A stretch of DNA of 64,000 nucleotides. It comes from Pleurocapsa minor HA4230-MV1 (GTDB lineage: Bacteria > Cyanobacteriota > Cyanobacteriia > Cyanobacteriales > Xenococcaceae). This document shows positions 26,260 to 36,530 of this stretch, in pieces. Each line of letters opens with the position of its first letter. Positions within the stretch are counted from its first letter, which is position 1. Location of the stretch: the NCBI GenBank assembly GCA_019359095.1, contig JAHHHZ010000033.1, positions 1-64,000 of the forward strand. The letters are read 5' to 3'. The notes under the pieces are model-generated. The model made no database searches. It was not told where the DNA came from and was given only the letters and a program-made list of their open reading frames with translations. The position numbers were made by a program, and so were the translations under genes.

Positions 26260-27282
26260 TTAAGTTGTGTCAGAAGAATCAACTGATAGACTGGAAATTA
26301 AATTTAATAGCGCGCACTCCCAAACTAGACGAGGCTGCACATAACTGAGCAAATACTGACGAGTTTTTTCCCAGGTTTCCATTAGCTCTAGCTGCTGATT
26401 TTGTTGCCAGTAATAAGCTTGCAGATAATCCACCAGCCACAGTTGAACTGAACTGTCTAGCTGAGTAGTAATAGCTTGGGCTAGATTGAGAGCCTCTAAA
26501 GGAGTTTTGGGCGATCCTTTAGGGTACCCTAAAGGACTAGCTTCGCGTCGCGCGGAGCGTAATCGCTTTAACTGCTGTAATAGTTCATCGGGAATTAGCT
26601 GTAATTGCTCCCAAGCAGCGATCGCCTGTCCTGGACTTCCTTGGGCGATCGCCATTAGCTCAGGATGCTCTAAAATGGCAGTGTAGTTATTGGCTTTCAG
26701 GATCGTGCTTAAATCTTTTGAACAGAGGCGATTAAACTGGATTCGCTGACAGCGAGACACCAAAGTAGTCAATAAAGAGTCGGTATCGGGAGCAATCAGA
26801 ATTATTGTGGCTTTTCCAGGCTCTTCTAAGGTTTTTAATAAAGCATTAGCTGGTGCTTCCCCCATCGTTTGAGCATCTTCAATAATGACAACCTGTCTCG
26901 TGGCTTCCAGTGCAGGACGATTGAGAAACTGGGTGATCTGGCGAATCTGTTCAATCCGAATTTTGGGTGGTGTTTTATACTGCAAACCTTGTTCGGCAGC
27001 TTGAGTGGCGGTGTATAATTTTTCCCCCTTGATGAAAGTGGGTTCTACCCAGAGTAAGTCTGGATGATTACCTGTCTCTAGCTTTCTGCTGGCGAGGTAC
27101 TGTTTTTCTAGAGATAAACCATTAGTTAATAGCAGCTGGGTAAAATTTTTCGCAGCGATGGTGCGTCCAATACCCGATGAACCACAAAAAAGATAGGCTG
27201 GTGCAATTCGGTTGAGGGCGATCGCTTGTAGCAACAATTCAACTGCTTTTGATTGACCTAGCAGATTCGGGAAAGCTTGCAT
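26260..27282 (-). CDS. holB: DNA polymerase III delta prime subunit
   Basis: Clamp-loader subunit. Seen: AAA+ fold with a Walker A-like loop GSSGIGRTIAAKNF near residues 34-47, the Walker B-like VVIIEDAQTMGEAPANALLKTLEEP at about 131-155, and sensor-1 SRCQRIQFNRL near 176. Delta prime does not hydrolyse ATP well, so the altered Walker A is expected. Length 340 aa is normal. Residues about 243-258 ([16 protein letters not shown]) are encoded by a palindromic repeat, see separate entry. Confidence 0.92.
   Translation of the reverse strand: MQAFPNLLGQSKAVELLLQAIALNRIAPAYLFCGSSGIGRTIAAKNFTQLLLTNGLSLEKQYLASRKLETGNHPDLLWVEPTFIKGEKLYTATQAAEQGLQYKTPPKIRIEQIRQITQFLNRPALEATRQVVIIEDAQTMGEAPANALLKTLEEPGKATIILIAPDTDSLLTTLVSRCQRIQFNRLCSKDLSTILKANNYTAILEHPELMAIAQGSPGQAIAAWEQLQLIPDELLQQLKRLRSARREASPLGYPKGSPKTPLEALNLAQAITTQLDSSVQLWLVDYLQAYYWQQNQQLELMETWEKTRQYLLSYVQPRLVWECALLNLISSLSVDSSDTT
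26511..26565. repeat. Palindromic repeat inside holB
   Basis: CCTTTAGGGT-ACCCTAAAGG (26516-26535) is a perfect 20-bp palindrome, followed by GACTAGCTTCGCGTCG and a further CGCGGAGCG. The same motifs make up the leuS element and the intergenic repeats. The frame of holB stays open across it. Confidence 0.85.
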
Positions 27283-27338
27283 ATCTCAAGGTCAGCTAAA
27301 TATAAATGATTAAAGTACTAGATTCGTTAGTTAGTCAA

Positions 27339-27773
27339 TTAATCATGTTCTTCATCATCAATCATGGCAGGATCGATGAGGGTAATATCAAAAGGATCGT
27401 CGGGGGGAATAGTCGGAAAAACATCATATTCTCGATATTCATACACGGCTTCCACCTGGGGGCCAAAAACCACCTTATCTCCATGCTTTAAATCGTGAAA
27501 TCTAACTTTCTTCCCATTGACCAATAAACCATTGACACTATTATTGCCTTCTGAGTCACCATCGATAATTCGATAGTAACCATGATCTTCTTCCTTTCTT
27601 CTGACTAGGGTGGCATGATGACGTGACACAAACTGAGATTGCAGCAAAATATTACAGTGAGCGCTTCTACCCATAGAGTAGCTCTCATCCTGAAGACGAA
27701 CTTCCCGATGACCTTTGCCATCGGTAACAATCAAAATGTGTTCTTCACGGTGTTTTACAGGTCTTGCAGTCAT
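27339..27773 (-). CDS. FHA domain protein
   Basis: A 144-aa FHA protein. Seen: the FHA signature SMGRSAHCNILLQSQFVSRHHATLVRR with Gly-Arg, Ser and His residues, and NSVNGLLVNGKKVRF. FHA domains bind phosphothreonine, so it likely reads a Ser/Thr kinase signal. The tail is acidic with a run of Pro/Asp. I chose ATG 27773 over a TTG at 27788. It stands 57 bp after holB start on the same strand. Its partner is unknown; kinase candidates are elsewhere, though the kinase-like gene at 48371 lacks key catalytic residues. Confidence 0.85.
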   Translation of the reverse strand: MTARPVKHREEHILIVTDGKGHREVRLQDESYSMGRSAHCNILLQSQFVSRHHATLVRRKEEDHGYYRIIDGDSEGNNSVNGLLVNGKKVRFHDLKHGDKVVFGPQVEAVYEYREYDVFPTIPPDDPFDITLIDPAMIDDEEHD

Positions 27774-27952
27774 GAGCAATGTTTCCAATTCCCCAGTCTA
27801 TTCTGATAACTAGCTCGATCTATCTAATTATGGAATAGATGGGATGCCATAAAAAATAGTAACCAGCAGCTAAACTCAAACGGTTGCTAATTTGCGATCG
27901 ACAATTCTAGCGGTTACTGAGCAATATTATGACTCCAAATCAGTACCACAGC

Positions 27953-28474
27953 TTAATCAAAATAAAATAAGGTAACAATTTTTCTTTGTTCCTCAGCTTC
28001 TCGACAAGTTTTTAAGAGAGTATCGCTATCATGAAAAGCAAAGCAAATTAACTGTTGACAACGAGAAATAATTTCGCTGTTACACATTGCACTAGCTTCC
28101 CCTAGAGACATATGATCGTTGTTAGAATTTTCAATTAGATGAACTACTTGCTCCAATTGCTTTTTAGATTCTTTAGGCTGGCGTGAAAGACTCTGGGGCA
28201 AAATTACGGTTAATAAATTTGAGTCAGCGCGCATTGCACCTTTAATCGCCGCCGAATTAGTGCCAATCGCTCCAGAAGTAACTAACCGATTTCCTGCCAA
28301 AACCAAAGCGTAGCTCATCATTTCAATTAGCTGCTGGTGCATTAGGGGTACATGGCGAGAACCTAACAAGGCAAATCGCTTAGAACCAGTTTGTTGAATT
28401 GCTGCTAATTCTTGGGTTAATGTATCGAGGCGGATGTCACTTGCGGTAACAGTGTCTAGTGGTTGTTGGCTCAA
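27953..28474 (-). CDS. DprA/Smf-like Rossmann protein
   Basis: A 173-aa protein of the DNA-recombination-mediator A-like (DprA/LOG-related) Rossmann family. Seen: ALLGSRHVPLMHQQL, ALVLAGNRLVTSGAIGTNSAAIKGA (nucleotide-binding-like GxxGxN/TSG) and VILPQSLSRQPKESKKQL. It is shorter than true DprA (about 300-370 aa) and lacks its winged-helix end. Cyanobacterial members are common and unstudied. Start is TTG at 28474; no ATG lies in frame upstream. Binding of single-stranded DNA or nucleotide is possible. Confidence 0.7.
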   Translation of the reverse strand: MSQQPLDTVTASDIRLDTLTQELAAIQQTGSKRFALLGSRHVPLMHQQLIEMMSYALVLAGNRLVTSGAIGTNSAAIKGAMRADSNLLTVILPQSLSRQPKESKKQLEQVVHLIENSNNDHMSLGEASAMCNSEIISRCQQLICFAFHDSDTLLKTCREAEEQRKIVTLFYFD

Positions 28475-28589
28475 TGAACAAATATTGTGATCGTAAGATT
28501 AACGCCAGTAATTGTAACAAATGATTGTGGTTCAAGGCGATAGGTTGTGGGAAAACTTTATTTTCAAGCTTTAAGCTCCAAAAACAAGA

Positions 28590-29786
28590 TTAAGCAATAC
28601 TGCCTCGTTTACGTGCTTCTTTGTAGGATGTACCGACGTTGCGCAAACCTGCTTTGATTAGTTGCTGTTCTAATAGACCAAAAAAGCGAGCGCGATCGCC
28701 TCCTCGAACTACCGCCTGATTATGTGCTTCTGCCAGGGCTACGGGATAACCATAGCCTTTTTGTACCTGAGCCAGCATAATACCTAAAGACTGGTCAAAT
28801 AGGGCTTTATCTTCCACTACCCAAGCGGGAACTTCAATCCGCGCTACTTCTGCACCAACGTTGACGTAACAAAAATGCACTCTTTGAGCTTCGGCGTAAA
28901 GTTCTAAAATACGTAAATTACTGCGATATAAAGGGCTGCGCTGTCCTGGTTGTAGGTGACTTGCCCAGAAAGTTGAATCCCTTAAAGAATCTAGTTTCTG
29001 ACAGGGATATTTGTCAATTAAGTCCCCACAATGAACTACACAGTTAGGATGTTCGTGTTCGCAGGTATGTAACCGCAAAAAATTTAGTCCTTCGGTACTT
29101 CGAGAGGCGCTGACGTAACCCATCATCGGGATTTTAGTTACTCTAAGGCGTTCACAAGCAGCTAAAATCGGTGGTAAAATTTTGTCCCTAGCTTCGACAG
29201 GTAAGCCATCTAAAAACCAGTAAATCAGCGAGCCATCAACCAAAGCTAGATTAGGTACATCATGGTGTTCCCCTGGGGGAAGTACCCAATTACAAGCCAT
29301 CTCTGCCAGCATCTCGGCTTCGGCTACAGTGCGTCGATAACCCATCCATTCTTCTAAACGAATACCCCACTGCCGAGATATGTATAAGTCTTCGGTTTTA
29401 TAAAAAACTTCGGGGAGGCTATCTAATAATGGGTGCAAGCTTTGTCCATAGTGGAGCATAATCTGACCGATATTAATCAGATAGCAGTAGGCAATCTCAT
29501 GATGGGAAGGAGAAATCTGTGAACCATCGGTGGCAAAAACACTATGGCTATAGGGCGCTGGCTGAATCTCAAAACACCGATCTAGAGGCTCAATGGGAGT
29601 AGCTGCGGCAAAAATCAGGCGATCGCGAAAATCTGTCTGTAGCTGAATTAATTCTGCCTGTCGATTAGCTGCCTGTCGCTGTAAATTCTGGGCAGACTCC
29701 AATCTTTTGCCAGAAGCGATCGCCTCTTTGTGTAGATGTTGACTAATCCCAGGAATTTGCCCCGCAATTTTGGCTAGATCCAGCAT
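28590..29786 (-). CDS. nurA: DNA double-strand break repair nuclease NurA
   Basis: A 5'-3' exonuclease-type protein of the NurA family, which pairs with the HerA ATPase in archaea and some bacteria. Seen: the NurA motif ATDGSQISPSHHEIAYCYLINIG early (catalytic Asp), then VDGSLIYWFL and DKALFDQSLGIM. Length is 398 aa from the chosen ATG 29786; a TTG at 29825 would add 13 residues. No herA lies beside it. In cyanobacteria NurA-domain proteins are widespread without HerA, so a role in repair is likely but not shown. Confidence 0.87.
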   Translation of the reverse strand: MLDLAKIAGQIPGISQHLHKEAIASGKRLESAQNLQRQAANRQAELIQLQTDFRDRLIFAAATPIEPLDRCFEIQPAPYSHSVFATDGSQISPSHHEIAYCYLINIGQIMLHYGQSLHPLLDSLPEVFYKTEDLYISRQWGIRLEEWMGYRRTVAEAEMLAEMACNWVLPPGEHHDVPNLALVDGSLIYWFLDGLPVEARDKILPPILAACERLRVTKIPMMGYVSASRSTEGLNFLRLHTCEHEHPNCVVHCGDLIDKYPCQKLDSLRDSTFWASHLQPGQRSPLYRSNLRILELYAEAQRVHFCYVNVGAEVARIEVPAWVVEDKALFDQSLGIMLAQVQKGYGYPVALAEAHNQAVVRGGDRARFFGLLEQQLIKAGLRNVGTSYKEARKRGSIA

Positions 29787-29825
29787 GGTTGTTAATAATT
29801 TTGGTATATAAAGCAGATTTTTCAA

Positions 29826-30178
29826 TCATAAAACATCTGCTCAATTGAGCTGGCGCGAATATTTACAATTAACAATTAACTTTGTAGCTTGATATATTTC
29901 CCTAAGTAAAATTATTTAGTCCAGAATCATTAAAATCTCGCCTCACAAGCCTGTAAAATATAAATAAGCAATTAATTAGTAGCAAAGTTATCTACCCACA
30001 ACCTCTATAAAATAATGATTGCAGGGGCTATATTGCTAAATTCACACATTATTTACATTTTTACCCCACTAATTACCCAAACTTTATAGCTTGCTCCCAT
30101 ATTCGTAGATATACTGAGATTAAGTCACAAAAACAAACGTAATTAGTCTGTTGTATTAATTAACATATCAGTAAATTC
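29826..30178. other. AT-rich intergenic region
   Basis: A 353-bp AT-rich spacer between divergent genes, with short AACAATT runs at about 29865. No gene or RNA recognised. Confidence 0.4.
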
Positions 30179-30454
30179 ATGGAAGATATCAATAACTATA
30201 TTTCTGCTATCCAACAAGAGATTGTTGCCGAAGAAAAAACCGTTAAGGTTGCTCGATTAATTGTTTTGCTCATCAAAATCGAGAAAGAATTAGCTACTGT
30301 GAAAGAAACTTTAGCTAAACTGCAAAACCATCAGCAGAAATATAATCAAGATTCTCAGCTAGCGATCCAGATTGAGCAGAAAATTGCCACTGTCAATCGT
30401 CTTTCCGCCAAAATTAGTAAAGCAAGACTTAATTTAAACTACTATTTTATTTAG
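30179..30454 (+). CDS. Small coiled-coil protein
   Basis: A 91-aa protein almost wholly helical with heptad-like Lys/Glu/Ile spacing (VARLIVLLIKIEKELATV, LAKLQNHQQKY). The ATG at 30179 has no strong ribosome site. It matches no named family I know. It lies between nurA and an insertion-sequence relic and may be a stray or a small structural protein. Confidence 0.5.
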   Translation: MEDINNYISAIQQEIVAEEKTVKVARLIVLLIKIEKELATVKETLAKLQNHQQKYNQDSQLAIQIEQKIATVNRLSAKISKARLNLNYYFI

Positions 30455-30606
30455 AGCCTCCATCTGGCTCACAGCGACCTGATTTGAAATAAATTAATCA
30501 TAATAAACAAATTATTATAATTTACGCCTAAGCTAATGTGATACCAATTCTCAATAGTAAGAGGAGACTTGGTAGTAGCATGTATAAGTTAAAGTGTTAA
30601 GTTGAG

Positions 30607-30795
30607 ATGGAGATGGGCGAGTTTGATTCAAGCATTTTTAGTGGTAAAACGCCAATTTATGTTTAAATCTTCTTGATTGCGTTATTCTTGCCCAGCAGTT
30701 AATTGTTTCTAAAGTCTGAGCATTGCCCATTCGACGCTTTAGACATTGCTGATGTAACACGCTCAATTCGATTTCGCTAATGTTTAACCCTTCGG
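30607..30795 (-). pseudogene. IS630-family transposase C-terminal relic
   Basis: On the minus strand the sequence reads GLNISEIELSVLHQQCLKRR, then after a frame change INWRFTTKNA, a stop in place of Arg, and IKLAHL. These match the C-terminal end of IS630 transposases, which run EIELSVLxRQCLxRR and then WRFTxxDARIKL near the end. At least one frameshift and one nonsense change (CGA to TGA) mean it is dead. Only about 60 codons remain. Confidence 0.7.
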
Positions 30796-30903
30796 GTTCA
30801 GCAGTCCTAAAGAATACCGCTTCGCGACGCGAAGGACGGACGCGCCAGCTGACGCGAAGCTAATCCTTTAGGGCTAGTCCTTTAGGGCATATTTTTTAGG
30901 GCA
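30787..30903. repeat. Cluster of small palindromic repeats
   Basis: A GC-rich cluster of GTCCTAAAG, GCTTCGCGACGCGAAG, GACGCGAAGCTAATCC and CTTTAGGGCTAG units. It abuts the transposase relic. The same motifs are in leuS and holB. Confidence 0.75.
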
Positions 30904-31089
30904 ACAAAATTTCGAGCTGCTGACGAGCCAATCAGTATAATTGTTCTAATCTAATTTTGTACAGCTATAAAAGTCGGTAATCACTAGCTCCAGTAACGCT
31001 ACTATCTGCATCGCTTTTATTTTAAAATAGGGAAGTTATGATAATTACACTAAACCAATTAATAATCGATCGCGGAGTTGATTAAATTT

Positions 31090-31368
31090 ATGGATTTAAT
31101 AGTTACCAGCCTGGTTAGCTTTCTTCAGATTTACTGGATCTTGCTAATTGTGAGAATTTTACTGTCTTGGTTTCAGACTGCGGAATGGGCGGGACAGATC
31201 ATTTCCTTCCTTGCTCCTGTCACCGATCCTTACCTCAATATATTTCGGTCAATTATTCCACCTTTAGGTGGACTTGATATTTCAGCGATTTTGGCGCTGT
31301 TGTTATTACAGTTTGTCCAAAGTTCACTGGCTTCTTTTTCTGCTGCTAGCATGGCAAGCGGATTTTAA
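31090..31368 (+). CDS. YggT family membrane protein
   Basis: A 92-aa membrane protein with two TM helices. Seen: the family motif LIVRILLSWFQTAEW and PVTDPYLNIFRSIIPPLGGLDISAILALLLLQ. YggT family members take part in osmotic tolerance in E. coli and in chloroplast nucleoid or photosystem biogenesis (YLMG) in plants. Start ATG 31090; a TTG at 31078 would add four residues. Its stop lies 2 bp from that of the convergent FxLYD gene. Confidence 0.88.
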   Translation: MDLIVTSLVSFLQIYWILLIVRILLSWFQTAEWAGQIISFLAPVTDPYLNIFRSIIPPLGGLDISAILALLLLQFVQSSLASFSAASMASGF

Positions 31369-31370
31369 AG

Positions 31371-31829
31371 CTAATTTTCGTTCTCAAAATCGTCGTAATA
31401 GTAAGGACGAACTTTTCCTGCAAACCCAGAGGCTTTAAAGTTTTTTAATTTTAGAGGAGTTGGTTGATTTGCAGGGACACTGACTCTGATTTCAAAGTCA
31501 CTCACACCAGGGGGTACTTCTTCAATCGTGCCAATTCGCCCCCGATTTTCAAAGGTTGAGTTGTCATTTGCATCATAAATCCGACCAAATACATCAGCAT
31601 CTACTACGGTTTTGCCTGAAATATTTTTTGCTTTACCTTTAATGGTATAGCAACTGGCTGGACGAAGATCGCCGCTAGCAACGCTTCCGTCTGCCTCATC
31701 TCCCGCACATGGCTCGTAGGAAAGATTGCTGAGACTGATTGAAGTCATCGCTGCTGCGGGGGGAGTTATCATCCAACTACCCAACCAGAAGGAAATAGAA
31801 ATCAGTAGCCCTGTTATAAATCGAATCAT
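31371..31829 (-). CDS. Secreted FxLYD-like domain protein
   Basis: A 152-aa protein with a signal peptide (ISFWLGSWMITPPAAAM) followed by an immunoglobulin-like fold with CAGDEADGSVASGDLRPASC (two Cys, likely a disulfide) and SGKTVVDADVFGRIYD plus VPPGVSDFEIRVSVP, typical of the FxLYD type. Such domains mediate envelope protein binding. It is convergent to yggT. Function unknown. Confidence 0.7.
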   Translation of the reverse strand: MIRFITGLLISISFWLGSWMITPPAAAMTSISLSNLSYEPCAGDEADGSVASGDLRPASCYTIKGKAKNISGKTVVDADVFGRIYDANDNSTFENRGRIGTIEEVPPGVSDFEIRVSVPANQPTPLKLKNFKASGFAGKVRPYYYDDFENEN

Positions 31830-31898
31830 AGGTAATATTCGTCTCTATTGATTGTTTGATTATTTCTATTTGGTTGAATTCAATTTGCTACCTAAGAA

Positions 31899-32828
31899 TC
31901 ACAATACTTGCGCTCTTAACCAAGCAACAGGAAGAGATAGGGTTTTCTTTGGTTTAGAAACAAAAGCCCGCTGATTAAAAACATCGTAGTTATTTGCTTC
32001 AATTTCATCCAGAATTCTCTGATAATGCATTAAAGAAGCCCAAACTGGTAATCGAGAGTCACGAATTAAATAGCGAATACCTGCTTCGGCTTGTTTGTAA
32101 TATTCTCTAGCTCGCTTAATTTGAAATTTCATTACTGCCTTCCAGCGCTCGTCTACCACTCCTGCTAGCAAATCCTGCTCTGTATAATTAAAAGCGTGGA
32201 GATCTTCCAGGGGGAGATAAATACGATCGCGCTGCATATCTTCGCCGACATCGCGCAAAATATTAGTCAGCTGCATGGCTATACCCAAAGCGATCGCTTC
32301 TTCGGTGGGAACATAGATCGGTCGATCTTTTTGCCACGGTACACTGTTAGCATCTACACCAATACCCAACACAGCATTGGACATTAAGCCGACTGTGCCA
32401 GCAACACGGTAACAATAGAGTTTAAGTTCTTCAAAAGTTTGATAGCGATTACACACCAAATCCATGCTTTGTCCAGCAATCATATCGCGAAAAGGTTGAA
32501 TGCCCATCGGATAATTTTGGATGGTATCAACCAGAGCAACATCAGGATCATCAATTGGGTGCCCTGCAAAAACAGACTCTAACTGATGCTCCCATGCTGC
32601 TAAAGTTTCTTTGGTAGTGTACTTAGCTTTAGCGCCGTCAACTAGTTCATCAGTAAGGCGACACCAAGCGTAGATTGCCCAAATTGCCTTACTTTTCTCT
32701 TTAGGCATCAACAGAGTGCCAAGATAGAAGGTTTTAGCGTAATCTGCCGTAATTTTACGGCAAATCTCGTAAGCCTCATCTGTTGAGACTAATTTTTTTT
32801 TCGTTTCGGTTTTTGGTAATTGCAACAT
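31899..32828 (-). CDS. crtB: Phytoene synthase
   Basis: Condenses two geranylgeranyl diphosphates to phytoene, the first carotenoid step. Seen: the aspartate-rich motifs DELVDGAKA and LRDVGEDMQRDRIYLP for Mg-diphosphate binding, and YCYRVAGTVGLM. Length 309 aa is normal for cyanobacterial CrtB. It follows crtP on the same strand with 139 bp between them, as in other cyanobacteria, and is likely co-transcribed. Confidence 0.96.
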   Translation of the reverse strand: MLQLPKTETKKKLVSTDEAYEICRKITADYAKTFYLGTLLMPKEKSKAIWAIYAWCRLTDELVDGAKAKYTTKETLAAWEHQLESVFAGHPIDDPDVALVDTIQNYPMGIQPFRDMIAGQSMDLVCNRYQTFEELKLYCYRVAGTVGLMSNAVLGIGVDANSVPWQKDRPIYVPTEEAIALGIAMQLTNILRDVGEDMQRDRIYLPLEDLHAFNYTEQDLLAGVVDERWKAVMKFQIKRAREYYKQAEAGIRYLIRDSRLPVWASLMHYQRILDEIEANNYDVFNQRAFVSKPKKTLSLPVAWLRAQVL

Positions 32829-32967
32829 TCAGAAGCAAGCAGAAGTTACTGTCTTTTATTGAGCGGAGAATAGGGTAGTATACATTTTTGCCCTATGTCA
32901 TTTAGCATTGTCTCATCCTATTGTTACTAGAAACATATAACAAGACAACAAAAGTTAGATTTGTAGA

Positions 32968-34667
<1,700 letters not shown>

Positions 34668-36530
34668 ATGGAAGAATTGCTCCAGGCGATCGCTAACAGC
34701 AGTATTGAACAGCAAGTATCTTTGTTACCTCAAGCTTTAGAGTATGGAGAATCAGGTATTGATTTTTTGATCGATCGCCTCAACGATCCTGAACTGGAAA
34801 TACGAGCAAAAGCCTACGAACTTTTACAACATAATCAGTCTCAAAAAGTTCAACAAGCGATCGCTCCAGGACTTTTATTTAATCCTGGGGATAAGATTTT
34901 TCATATTAGAAAAAGCACGATGTGGTTTGACGATAGTTTTTATAGCTTATATCCATCCTCAAATGTAGATAAAGAAAAACATTTAGTTACCGACAATGAC
35001 TATATCAATCAAAGTTTTAAAATCATCAGCTTTGATCGAGCAGCTTATGTAGTTACTTTTACGCCCTACTTTATTAATTATCAACAAGCAAAATTAGTGG
35101 CAGAATCATTACACAATAAAAGAATTTCCGAAGTAAGCATTACAGAATTTGAGTTTAATGATGATCAGGAAACAATTAAACATTGGTGCGATTGCTATCA
35201 AATAACTCAAGCGGTCAATAATTTGCAGAAAGAAAAGAATCTAAAAAATGGTTTAGATAGGTGGCTTGAAATCGATGGAATGTCTGATTTTAAAGACAAT
35301 ATCTATTGGTCAACCGTCGAAAGTTATTTAAAATCCAGCGAACACTTAGATTTGTTAAATCAACTTTGGCAAGATTTAGTAGGTAAGTTCGCATTTGTCG
35401 GTGAAATTATTTTTGATAAAACTACTTATTTAAGTATCGATCCGTATTATTCTCAGATCTTGGACTATGAGGACAGATATAAATATTCTTATGGTGAAGA
35501 TGTAGAAGAATTCTCGTTATCTTTAGAAGAAACAGAGACAAATTATTTACTAACTGCACTAAATAGTTCTCAGCTAGAAATTAGAATCCTTGCTTATCAG
35601 TTGTTGAAAGGAATTAATTTAGATAAAGCGCAGCAAGCTATTTATCAAGGAGTGAAACTAAACCCAGGAGACATAATATACAGCGTTTATCAATCTGGTG
35701 TGGGATATAATGACCAAATATATCATCATATTGTAGGTAATCCAGATGATGTTGGTATTGAGCATCTTCGTAGTCAGATTACTAATAGTCATGAATACGA
35801 ACTACCGTTATACCCTCAGCGCAGATATTGTTTTACAGATAAAAAGCAAGCTGAAGAAGTAGCAGAGACTCTACATCGAAAGTTAATTAAAGAAAGAGAC
35901 TTTGCTTTGGAATGGCGTAAAGAAAATCCAAATTTTGATTTAAAAAAGTGGTGTCTTGATAATGATATTGCTTACAAATATGGGTGGGACGAATTCAAAT
36001 TGGGTGGCATAGATAGTTATGATGCAATTTTTGAAATTAAAGAGCTAATCGCTCATGATGAACAGCTATACGACAATTTAAGACGAAGTAGATACATATA
36101 TCATCCAGGACACATGGATACTTGGTGTAAAGATAATCATCTTTGTTATGAGCAGATTTGCGATGAGCATCATCCTGACTATTGGGACAATTATGGAAAA
36201 GTTTTGGATTATATAAATCTGCCCGAAAATATTGAGCTATTAAGTAAGTTTTGGAAAGATGGTGAGGGTAACTTTGCTTTTGTCAAAGAAGAAATTGTGT
36301 TGCAAAAGGTATATATTAAAATCGGCGAAGAACTACATGGTCAAGCTGAAGTCAATAATTTATTTGCCGTATCCGAAAAAGATCGTGAAGCAGCAGAAAA
36401 ATTATTAGTTGAATTATTAGAAAATAGCAAAACCCAGACTGAATCTAAATCAAAAGCACGAGGAATACTACAAGATTTTCATGGAGACGAATCAGAAGAA
36501 TATCAATGGGAGAACGAAATTCCTTTTTAA
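34668..36530 (+). CDS. Two-module HEAT-like repeat protein, unknown function
   Basis: A 620-aa protein built of two related halves. Seen: HEAT-like helices near 8-60 (LQAIANSSIEQQVSLLPQAL, LNDPELEIRAKAYELL) and again near 306-325 (LLTALNSSQLEIRILAYQLL), each followed by NPGDxIxxI (about 73 and 334) and ending in WxDxxGxFAFVxExI (about 243 and 535). A WCxD(N)xxIxY motif occurs near 172, 427 and 485. The C-terminus is charged. Start: ATG 34668 (GTG 34665 also possible). Its end overlaps the start of the DUF692-like gene by 25 bp. Function unknown. Confidence 0.65.
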   Translation: MEELLQAIANSSIEQQVSLLPQALEYGESGIDFLIDRLNDPELEIRAKAYELLQHNQSQKVQQAIAPGLLFNPGDKIFHIRKSTMWFDDSFYSLYPSSNVDKEKHLVTDNDYINQSFKIISFDRAAYVVTFTPYFINYQQAKLVAESLHNKRISEVSITEFEFNDDQETIKHWCDCYQITQAVNNLQKEKNLKNGLDRWLEIDGMSDFKDNIYWSTVESYLKSSEHLDLLNQLWQDLVGKFAFVGEIIFDKTTYLSIDPYYSQILDYEDRYKYSYGEDVEEFSLSLEETETNYLLTALNSSQLEIRILAYQLLKGINLDKAQQAIYQGVKLNPGDIIYSVYQSGVGYNDQIYHHIVGNPDDVGIEHLRSQITNSHEYELPLYPQRRYCFTDKKQAEEVAETLHRKLIKERDFALEWRKENPNFDLKKWCLDNDIAYKYGWDEFKLGGIDSYDAIFEIKELIAHDEQLYDNLRRSRYIYHPGHMDTWCKDNHLCYEQICDEHHPDYWDNYGKVLDYINLPENIELLSKFWKDGEGNFAFVKEEIVLQKVYIKIGEELHGQAEVNNLFAVSEKDREAAEKLLVELLENSKTQTESKSKARGILQDFHGDESEEYQWENEIPF

